Source: JAFNGF01 sp964567045 (GTDB taxonomy: Bacteria; Planctomycetota; Phycisphaerae; Sedimentisphaerales; Anaerobacaceae). From it: a DNA stretch of 6,209 bases. The translations under genes and the position numbers were made by a program. A model generated the notes under the pieces. The model saw only the letters and a program-made list of their open reading frames with translations, ran no database searches and was not told where the DNA came from. Positions 1 through 4,380 of this stretch are shown here, one piece after another. Positions within the stretch are counted from its first letter, which is position 1. Each line of letters begins with the position of its first letter. The DNA lies in the NCBI GenBank assembly GCA_964567045.1, contig CAZMLE010000146.1:1-6209 (forward strand), read 5' to 3'.

Positions 1-385
1 TTAACTTGATGGTCAGCGGCTTGTTTTCTCTCTTGATTTTGGTTTTAGCCGGCCGAGCGGGCGTATAATCGGCCACCGCCGCAGCCATAATCAGGCAGTC
101 GCAGCGGGGAAAATACTTCTTCACCGCGTCGAACATCTCAGAGGCGGTTTTGACCTCGATGACCGTGACCCGTCGCTCGTGACCCGTGCCCCGTGCGACG
201 AGCGACGAGCGACGAGCGACGAGAAAGGAATTACGCGCAACGGTTGTTACGAGCGTGACTTTGTGCCCGGCTTTGAGCGCCTCGCGTGCAAGGGCGTACC
301 CCATTTTGCCGGTGCTCGCATTAGAAATGAAACGAACCGGGTCGATATATTCCCGTGTGCCGCCTGCTGTGATTAGAATTCGCAT
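1..385 (-). CDS. coaB: Phosphopantothenate--cysteine ligase (CoaB), 3' end beyond window
   Basis: CoaB joins 4'-phosphopantothenate to cysteine, using a nucleotide triphosphate, in cytosolic coenzyme A synthesis. The minus strand from ATG 385 reads 128 codons without a stop and runs off the window. The start MRILITAGGTREYIDPVRFISN, then STGKMGYALAREALKAG, is the CoaB nucleotide-binding fold (compare ITAGPTREPLDPVRYISN in E. coli Dfp). Residues 99-107 (IMAAAVADY) match the AAVADY motif, and KPLTIKL at 122-128 matches the segment before the conserved lysine region. Residues about 55-72 are encoded by a period-7 DNA repeat and replace a short family linker. A GTG five codons upstream (400) is an alternative start. 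Neither start has a clear Shine-Dalgarno sequence. The reading frame is open back to 505, inside coaC, so this may be the second half of a fused coaBC (see findings). Identity is sure; start and independence are uncertain. Confidence 0.9.
   Translation of the reverse strand, partial: MRILITAGGTREYIDPVRFISNASTGKMGYALAREALKAGHKVTLVTTVARNSFLVARRSSLVARGTGHERRVTVIEVKTASEMFDAVKKYFPRCDCLIMAAAVADYTPARPAKTKIKRENKPLTIKL
166..223. repeat. Period-7 tandem array inside coaB
   Basis: On the plus strand, successive 7-base blocks from 166 read TGACCCG, TCGCTCG, TGACCCG, TGCCCCG, TGCGACG, then AGCGACG three times (201-221). The array has two related unit types, TGACCCG-like and AGCGACG-like, and keeps a strict 7-base phase. 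It is translated in coaB as about residues 55-72 (LVARRSSLVARGTGHERR), between the VTLVTTVA strand and VTVIEVKTASEM. In ordinary CoaB this place is a short linker such as LPTPPGV. Confidence 0.85.
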
Positions 386-409
386 CTTGTCGGTTTGCAC
401 GAGGCATAA

Positions 410-463
410 CCCCGCAATGAATTGCGGGGCTAAATATTTAGCCGCCAAATTTATTTGGCGGTT
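410..463. repeat. Two-hairpin palindromic element, copy A (coaC/coaB junction)
   Basis: Three palindromes lie back to back: CCCCGCAA (410-417) with TTGCGGGG (422-429), the 14-base perfect palindrome GCTAAATATTTAGC (429-442), and CCGCCAAA (442-449) with TTTGGCGG (454-461). Bases 424-463 are identical to 2954-2993 (copy B). A related copy C lies at 1927-2024. On the plus strand the last hairpin is followed by seven Ts (462-468) and would look like an intrinsic terminator, but no plus-strand gene leads into it. On the coding (minus) strand the order is A7, hairpin, palindrome, hairpin, then the coaB start 10-25 nt later. The coaC stop codon (438-440) lies inside the central palindrome. Confidence 0.88.
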
Positions 464-1052
464 TTTTTCTGCGTTTAATTTTTGATGCGATTTTTTCAAT
501 TGCCTCTAAAATGTCCGGCGGCTGAGCCATTCTGCCGACAGCTTCCGTCCCGCAGGCAAGCCGCCCCTTTACCGGACCTATCAACTCGTAGCCCATTTCT
601 TTGACGATCTCGACATTTCGCTGCACAGCGGGATTCTCCCACATATTGTTGTTCATCGCGGGAGCTAAAAGTTTGGGCTTGGCCCAGCAAGCGCAGAGGG
701 TTGTGCTGAGCAAATCATCGCAGATGCCGTTTGCGATTTTGCCTATGATGTTGGCGGTTGCCGGAGCCACCACGACAAGCTCAGCCCAGTCAACCAGGCT
801 TATATGCACAGGCTTTTCGGATCGCAAATCGCAAATTGCAAATTGCGTATCGCTTGGGTTCCACAAGCTGGTATACACCGCTGAGCCGGTCACGGCCTCG
901 AAGCTCTTGGGGCCAACAAGCCGGCAGGCATTTTCCGTCATAACGGTGGTTACTTTTGCGCCGCTGGCGGTCAGCCTGCTGGCTAATTCCACCGCCTTGT
1001 ACGCGGCGACCCCGCCGCTGACACCAAGCAAGATGTTGAAATTCTCAAGCAT
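438..1052 (-). CDS. coaC: Phosphopantothenoylcysteine decarboxylase (CoaC)
   Basis: CoaC is an FMN-dependent enzyme that decarboxylates 4'-phosphopantothenoylcysteine to 4'-phosphopantetheine, the step after CoaB. From ATG 1052 it has 204 residues. The flavin-binding start NILLGVSGGVAAYKA is seen near residues 6-20. His83, in HISLVDWAELVVVAPATAN, is the expected active-site histidine. PAMNNNMW (131-138) is the PxMNxxMW substrate motif, and RLACGTEAVGRM (164-175) is the cysteine-containing flap. An in-frame period-7 DNA repeat encodes SDTQFAICDLR just before His83. The last residues, KKPPNKFGG, and the stop come from a dispersed palindromic element. ATG 1052 overlaps the end of rpoZ by 8 bases. 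GTG 1085 would add 11 residues and a longer overlap. Neither has a good Shine-Dalgarno, so I prefer 1052 on family N-terminus. coaBC is one fused gene in many bacteria; here the CoaB half is in another frame. Confidence 0.92.
   Translation of the reverse strand: MLENFNILLGVSGGVAAYKAVELASRLTASGAKVTTVMTENACRLVGPKSFEAVTGSAVYTSLWNPSDTQFAICDLRSEKPVHISLVDWAELVVVAPATANIIGKIANGICDDLLSTTLCACWAKPKLLAPAMNNNMWENPAVQRNVEIVKEMGYELIGPVKGRLACGTEAVGRMAQPPDILEAIEKIASKIKRRKKPPNKFGG
821..855. repeat. Period-7 tandem array inside coaC
   Basis: Five consecutive 7-base units are seen on the plus strand: ATCGCAA, ATCGCAA, ATTGCAA, ATTGCGT and ATCGCTT. Read on the minus strand in the coaC frame they give SDTQFAICDLR, between YTSLWNP and the catalytic HISL motif. 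The unit sequence is unrelated to the array in coaB, but the period is the same. The insertion keeps the frame, and the motifs on either side are intact. Confidence 0.85.
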
Positions 1053-1326
1053 CTGCGGATTCGTCGCCGGCCGCGTATCGTCCACGTTGCGACCGCCCGG
1101 TCAAGGCACTCCTGTCCCAGTCTGCAGCCGATGCCTCGCCGGCGGTAATTTTGTCCTGCAGGATTTCCTGAACAACGATCTCAAGCATTGTTTTGTCGCG
1201 GGCGTCCTCAATTAGCGGCCGAGCACCTTGCATAAGCTCGGTCATCCGCCTCTGAATCAGAGCGGCTAATTTAAATCTGCCGCCAACTTTATTGACTATT
1301 TTGTCGCTTTTGAGCTCCTCTAACAT
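1045..1326 (-). CDS. rpoZ: DNA-directed RNA polymerase omega subunit
   Basis: Omega binds the beta' subunit and helps assemble and stabilise RNA polymerase. The 93-residue product has the RpoZ core: KVGGRFKLAALIQRRMTELMQ at about 13-33 (family pattern K..NRF.L...A..RA.QL), GARPLIEDARDKTMLEIVVQEI at about 34-55 and the ending QDKI at 57-60. The helix that normally carries RARQL is divergent here. About 33 extra residues follow (61-93), rich in A, S, R and D and without a recognisable motif. The start ATG overlaps the gmk stop by one base (TAATG). A good Shine-Dalgarno, GAGGAG (1332-1337 on the complement), lies 5 nt upstream inside gmk, so translation is probably coupled to gmk. The 3' end overlaps the coaC start. 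The gmk-rpoZ-coaBC order supports the call. Confidence 0.88.
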   Translation of the reverse strand: MLEELKSDKIVNKVGGRFKLAALIQRRMTELMQGARPLIEDARDKTMLEIVVQEILQDKITAGEASAADWDRSALTGRSQRGRYAAGDESADA

Positions 1327-1913
1327 TATTTCTCCTCGACTGAGCCTTTACGGATGATTTGCATCACTTCTTTTATGGCCTGCTCCAAATTGTCGTTTAT
1401 GACCAGATGTTGGTAATACTGCCAGGCAGCGGCGATCTCATCGCTCGCCCCGCCGAGCCGATCTTCGGCGGCCTGGCTGCTGTCCCTACCTCTGCGGCCC
1501 AGCCGCTCTGCCAGGACCCTTGCGCTGGGCGGCAAAATGAAAATCATCACCGCGTCCGGATAAGTCGCCTTTACTTGTTTGGCGCCCTGAACATCAATTT
1601 CCAGAATCACGGTCTTGCCTTGATTTAGTGCCTGTTCAACCTTGTCTTTCGGCGTCCCATATAGATGGCCGAATACCTCGGCATGCTCCAGAAACTCACC
1701 TTTGCCGGCGCGTTGCTGGAATTGTTCTTTAGATACAAACCAATAATTCTTGCCGTGCTTTTCGCCCTTGCCTCGCGGCCGGGCAGTAACAGAAACGCTC
1801 AGGTAAGCGTTTTCTATGCGCCTGGCCGCCTCTCTGCAGATAGTGCTCTTGCCGACGCCGGACGGACCGCTAACTATTACAACTTTGCCTGTTGCGCCAT
1901 TTGATTTATCCAT
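1326..1913 (-). CDS. gmk: Guanylate kinase
   Basis: This cytosolic enzyme phosphorylates GMP to GDP with ATP, for GTP/dGTP and (p)ppGpp pools. The product has 195 residues, a normal length. The P-loop GPSGVGKST is at 16-24. The GMP-binding segment SVTARPRGKGEKHGKNYWF is at 41-59, with EFLEHAEVFGHLYGTP at 73-88. EIDVQGAKQVK is at 105-115, a lid arginine region LGRRGRDS at 138-145, and INDNLEQAI at 172-180. All main family motifs are present. The start ATG at 1913 has no obvious Shine-Dalgarno. It is preceded by GGGGTTAACCCC and a palindromic element (copy C), so a structured leader may affect initiation. It heads the tightly packed gmk-rpoZ-coaC-coaB group. Confidence 0.96.
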   Translation of the reverse strand: MDKSNGATGKVVIVSGPSGVGKSTICREAARRIENAYLSVSVTARPRGKGEKHGKNYWFVSKEQFQQRAGKGEFLEHAEVFGHLYGTPKDKVEQALNQGKTVILEIDVQGAKQVKATYPDAVMIFILPPSARVLAERLGRRGRDSSQAAEDRLGGASDEIAAAWQYYQHLVINDNLEQAIKEVMQIIRKGSVEEK

Positions 1914-1920
1914 ATTATTC

Positions 1921-2024
1921 GGGGTTAACCCCGCAATAAACCCGTCCCTTCGGCACGCTCAGGGCTAGCTCTGAGCCGGGTCAAAGGATTGCGGGGTTTT
2001 TTGACCCCCAAATAAATTTGGGGG
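1921..2024. repeat. Two-hairpin palindromic element, copy C (yicC/gmk spacer)
   Basis: The outer arms AACCCCGCAAT (1927-1937) and ATTGCGGGGTT (1988-1998) match perfectly over 11 bases. The second hairpin is CCCCCAAA (2005-2012) with TTTGGGGG (2017-2024), followed by GCTAAA. The layout matches copies A and B (CCCCGC hairpin, then a CCAAA..TTTGG hairpin), but the first loop is about 50 bases long where the others have 3-4. On the plus strand hairpin one is followed by six Ts (1997-2002). A separate 12-base palindrome GGGGTTAACCCC (1921-1932) overlaps the arm next to gmk and offers an alternative pairing. Confidence 0.8.
1941..1987. repeat. Imperfect palindrome nested in the loop of copy C
   Basis: The expanded loop contains GCTCAG (1957-1962) and CTGAGC (1971-1976) around GGCTAGCT. 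The flanks are partly complementary (CCCTTCGG on one side, CCGGGTCAAAGG on the other). The other two copies have 3-4 nt loops at this point, so the segment looks like a second palindromic element inserted into the first. The two edges of the insertion cannot be fixed exactly from one copy. Confidence 0.6.
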
Positions 2025-2035
2025 CTAAACAACGG

Positions 2036-2920
2036 CTACTCCACGTTTTGGATCTGCTCTTTAATCCGGTCTATCTGGCACTTGATATTAAGCACGTAAC
2101 GGACAATCTCGCTATCAGAGCCCTTGCTGGCAATCGTGTTGGCTTCCCTGAGCATCTCCTGGCTGATGAAATCTAATCTGCGACCGGCCTGGTCGTCCGC
2201 CTGACAACTCTGGGCAAACTGCAGCAGGTGCGAATCCAGCCGGGCAATCTCTTCAGATACATCGGACCTATCGGCCAGAATCGCCACTTCTCTGGCAAGA
2301 GTCTCTTCATCCAATTTTAGTTTTGCCTCCGCCAACAGCTCGTCGACCCGCTTTTTCAGTCTCTTTGCATGTTCCTGGATAACGGAACCACTGCGAGTGC
2401 GGACCTGCTCAAGGTCCTTCCTGATAAGCTCACAGTAGCTCTCTAATTCAGCTTCCAAGGAGCTTCCCTCAGCGGCGCGCATTTGCTTGAGCTTTTCTAT
2501 CGCCTGTTGTGAAATGTTTAGCACCACGTTTCTAATTTGTTCAGCCCTGGCTCTATCCGGCAAAGAAGGTCGAACGATTCCAGGCAGGTTCAACAGGCTG
2601 CCGATATCGATCGTCCCATTTATACCGGACAAGGACCCGACTCGGCTCAACCGTTGCATAAGGCTACGCAGAGCCGCCTCGTCTATATCAAAAAGCACGC
2701 TGGCCGACACATCCTTGAGCCGAAGCACGTAGCTTATTGTGCCGCGCGAGAGATTTTGGCGCAGAAGTTTTTCAATATCTTCCTCCAGAAAAGCCACTAC
2801 TTCCGGCAGCTTCACGGTGGTCTTGAGGTAACGATTGTTGACCGCCTTGATTTCGACGGCGCAACCCAGGCCATTGATTTCGCCCTCCGCTGAGCCGTAG
2901 CCGGTCATACTTTTTATCAT
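2036..2920 (-). CDS. yicC: YicC family endoribonuclease
   Basis: YicC proteins are conserved bacterial endoribonucleases implicated in RNA turnover; the family was long annotated as a stress-induced or hypothetical protein. The 294-residue product has the family ends: MIKSMTGYGSAEG at 1-13 with VEIKAVNNRYLKTTVKLPE at 22-40, and C-terminal VSEEIARLDSHLLQF (221-235), RLDFISQEMLREANTIASK (248-266) and IKEQIQNVE (286-294). The middle part (about 135-215) is charged and likely alpha-helical or coiled-coil. ATG 2920 is the natural start. An AAGG is centred about 10 nt upstream, directly after the T-run of a terminator-like hairpin. yicC next to gmk-rpoZ is a common bacterial arrangement. No internal defects were seen. 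Confidence 0.94.
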   Translation of the reverse strand: MIKSMTGYGSAEGEINGLGCAVEIKAVNNRYLKTTVKLPEVVAFLEEDIEKLLRQNLSRGTISYVLRLKDVSASVLFDIDEAALRSLMQRLSRVGSLSGINGTIDIGSLLNLPGIVRPSLPDRARAEQIRNVVLNISQQAIEKLKQMRAAEGSSLEAELESYCELIRKDLEQVRTRSGSVIQEHAKRLKKRVDELLAEAKLKLDEETLAREVAILADRSDVSEEIARLDSHLLQFAQSCQADDQAGRRLDFISQEMLREANTIASKGSDSEIVRYVLNIKCQIDRIKEQIQNVE

Positions 2921-2935
2921 AGCTCTGCGTACCTT

Positions 2936-2959
2936 AAAAACCCCGCGTAAAACGCGGGG
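2936..2959 (-). terminator. Intrinsic terminator-like hairpin between secG and yicC
   Basis: Read on the minus strand, a GC-rich 8-bp stem with a 3-nt loop is followed at once by five Ts (complement of 2936-2940) and then AA. It could end the transcript coming from secG. Only 15 nt separate the T-run from the yicC start, too little for a yicC promoter. It is also part of the dispersed element, so termination is plausible but may be partial or regulated. Confidence 0.55.
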
Positions 2960-2993
2960 CTAAATATTTAGCCGCCAAATTTATTTGGCGGTT
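2936..2993. repeat. Two-hairpin palindromic element, copy B (secG/yicC spacer)
   Basis: The hairpin CCCCGCGT (2941-2948) with ACGCGGGG (2952-2959) is followed by the palindrome GCTAAATATTTAGC (2959-2972) and the hairpin CCGCCAAA (2972-2979) with TTTGGCGG (2984-2991). Bases 2954-2993 are identical to 424-463, while the first stem differs by compensated changes (CGT/ACG here, CAA/TTG in copy A). Compensated change suggests the stem itself is kept. Confidence 0.88.
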
Positions 2994-3006
2994 CTCGTCA
3001 TTTTCA

Positions 3007-3390
3007 TCACGGGGTTCTTGGCGACCCTGTTGCGGCACTTTTATTAACATCGGTGACCGGAGTGGCGACATCGTTGGCAGCAGCCGGCTGGGTTCGTGGA
3101 GCTATCGGAACTGTGTCGTAAGCGCTCACGCTGGGCCTATAGAATTTGACCAGCACTATCGCAAGACCCAGAAATACGCCCACCAGCACTATCGTCAGCC
3201 AGGTGAGAAAGTCGCCGGTCTTTGAGCCTAAGATGCCGCTCGCCATGCCTCCGCCGAGTGCCCCACTCAAACCGCCGCCCTTGCCCTTCTGAATCAAGAT
3301 GACAAGGATTAGCACTATCGAGCAAATAACGAACAGGACGGCGACAATCGTCATAATAAACCCTGCTGCCAATAACGGCAAAATAGTCAT
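3007..3390 (-). CDS. secG: Preprotein translocase subunit SecG
   Basis: SecG is a small membrane subunit of the SecYEG channel that aids protein export. From ATG 3390 the product has 127 residues. There is a long first membrane segment at about 6-33, then the SecG signature loop KGKGGGLSGALGGG at 35-48, then a second segment at about 61-82 (FLTWLTIVLVGVFLGLAIVL). A polar tail rich in P, A and T (about 83-127) has no known motif; variable SecG tails are common. ATG 3390 is preferred because GGAG lies 7 nt upstream. A TTG at 3411 would add seven residues (MPFWRTD) and would put that Shine-Dalgarno inside the gene. It lies downstream of tpiA, a common pairing, but a 219-base repeat-filled gap separates them. 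A terminator-like hairpin follows the gene. Confidence 0.93.
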   Translation of the reverse strand: MTILPLLAAGFIMTIVAVLFVICSIVLILVILIQKGKGGGLSGALGGGMASGILGSKTGDFLTWLTIVLVGVFLGLAIVLVKFYRPSVSAYDTVPIAPRTQPAAANDVATPVTDVNKSAATGSPRTP

Positions 3391-3422
3391 ATCTGTTCTC
3401 CAAAACGGCAATGTTTTAGGCG

Positions 3423-3558
3423 ATCAGAATATCAGGCAACCAGGTTGCAGGATACCAGTAATCAGGACATCAGGGAAAACTAACGCCCCTTCAGCGCGGT
3501 TACCCGATGTCCTGATAACCTGATGTCCACTACCTGATAACCTGATGCCCCGATAGCC
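3423..3558. repeat. Degenerate ATCAGG / CCTGAT repeat arrays in inverted orientation (secG-tpiA spacer)
   Basis: The left array (3423-3475) has CAG cores at 3425, 3433, 3441, 3448, 3456, 3463 and 3471, alternating 8- and 7-base steps. The right array (3503-3558) carries the complement, CCTGAT, in the same rhythm and includes a 15-base direct repeat CCTGATAACCTGATG at 3511 and 3533. The two arrays face each other: ATCAGGACATC (3461-3471) pairs perfectly with GATGTCCTGAT (3506-3516) around a 34-base loop. No gene or clear promoter is visible in the 3391-3609 spacer. Confidence 0.8.
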
Positions 3559-3586
3559 CCAATTGAAGCTAAATAGAGCTATCTGT

Positions 3587-3612
3587 ACCCTATGCCCTAT
3601 CCCCTAAACCTA
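3587..3612. repeat. Short period-7 CCCTATG-like run at the end of tpiA
   Basis: Consecutive 7-base blocks ACCCTAT, GCCCTAT, CCCCTAA and ACCTATG run from 3587 into the tpiA stop codon (TAG on the complement, 3610-3612). It is short and degenerate, but it has the same period as the other arrays in this window. Confidence 0.5.
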
Positions 3613-4371
3613 TGCTGCTGACCGAATTATTGCCAGAAAGTCATCTGCATTTAGACTGGCCCCGCCGACCAGCAGGCCATCTATATCCTGCTGGCCCATC
3701 AGGTCAGCCGAATTATCAAGCTTGACCGACCCACCGTAAAGGATGCGCGTTTCCTGGGCAAGTTGACTGTCATACATCGCGGCAAGGAAATTGCGCACAA
3801 GCTGGTGTACTTCTTGGGCCTGCTGCGGTGTCGCTGTCCGGCCTGTCCCTATGGCCCAGACAGGCTCGTAAGCGATGGTCAGCGCTGAGGCCTTTTCGGC
3901 GCTTAATCCAGCCAGACCGCTTTTTAGCTGGCGAGCCACCACCTGTTCTGTCTGTGAAGAATCACGCTCACTTAATAGCTCGCCCACACATAGAATCGGC
4001 AAAAGTCCGCCAGTGATAGCAGCGGCAACCTTTCTATTTATAAGTTCGTCGGTCTCGCCTATCACGTGTCGGCGTTCAGAATGGCCGCACAGGACGTATG
4101 TGCAGCCAATATCCTTGAGCATTGGCGAACTTACCTCTCCGGTAAAAGCACCTTTAGACTCACAATAGACATCCTGAGCACCCACCGCAACGCTGAATGC
4201 ACTTAGCGCCTTGGCGACCAACTCCAGATAAACAAAAGGCGGAAAAACCGCCACACTGACGCTGTGGCCAGCCACTTCCAAGGAACCAGAAGCAATACGT
4301 TTAGCCAGATTTACGCTGCTGTGACTATCGGTGTTCATTTTCCAGTTGCCGGCTACGAATGGCTTTCTCAC
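3610..4371 (-). CDS. tpiA: Triosephosphate isomerase
   Basis: This enzyme interconverts dihydroxyacetone phosphate and glyceraldehyde 3-phosphate in glycolysis and gluconeogenesis. The 253-residue TIM barrel is of normal length. GNWKMN at 8-13 gives substrate-binding Asn9 and Lys11. CGHSERR (95-101) gives the catalytic His97. AYEPVWAIGTG (167-177) gives the catalytic base Glu169 and the flexible loop 6. YGGSV (212-216) and GLLVGGASL (232-240) bind the phosphate. The start is GTG at 4371, with a near-perfect Shine-Dalgarno AGGAGG 5 nt upstream that overlaps the pheA stop codon (TAG within TAGGAGG). The 9-base gap to pheA suggests co-transcription and coupled translation. The last codon lies at the edge of a period-7 repeat. 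All catalytic residues are intact. Confidence 0.97.
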   Translation of the reverse strand: MRKPFVAGNWKMNTDSHSSVNLAKRIASGSLEVAGHSVSVAVFPPFVYLELVAKALSAFSVAVGAQDVYCESKGAFTGEVSSPMLKDIGCTYVLCGHSERRHVIGETDELINRKVAAAITGGLLPILCVGELLSERDSSQTEQVVARQLKSGLAGLSAEKASALTIAYEPVWAIGTGRTATPQQAQEVHQLVRNFLAAMYDSQLAQETRILYGGSVKLDNSADLMGQQDIDGLLVGGASLNADDFLAIIRSAA

Positions 4372-4380
4372 GACAGCCTC

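Noticed and set aside
442..468. Plus-strand intrinsic terminator (hairpin plus T7)
   Set aside because: There is no plus-strand gene upstream to terminate. The T-run is explained by the lysine codons of coaC, and the hairpin belongs to a dispersed element seen elsewhere without a T-run.
462..468. Classical -1 ribosomal frameshift on A AAA AAA producing CoaC-CoaB
   Set aside because: The -1 frame meets TAA after three codons, and the hairpin starts with no spacer. Only +1, or loss of one A, would reach coaB.
601..1215. Plus-strand open frame of 204 codons opposite coaC and rpoZ
   Set aside because: It is the complement of two well-identified minus-strand genes, shows no family motifs and has no ribosome site.
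2954..2993. Insertion sequence or MITE with target duplication
   Set aside because: The 40-base identity with 424-463 is real, but no terminal direct duplications or transposase are visible, so I call it only a dispersed palindromic element.
3423..3558. CRISPR array
   Set aside because: The units are 7-8 bases without 20-40 base unique spacers, they reverse orientation midway, and no cas gene is present.
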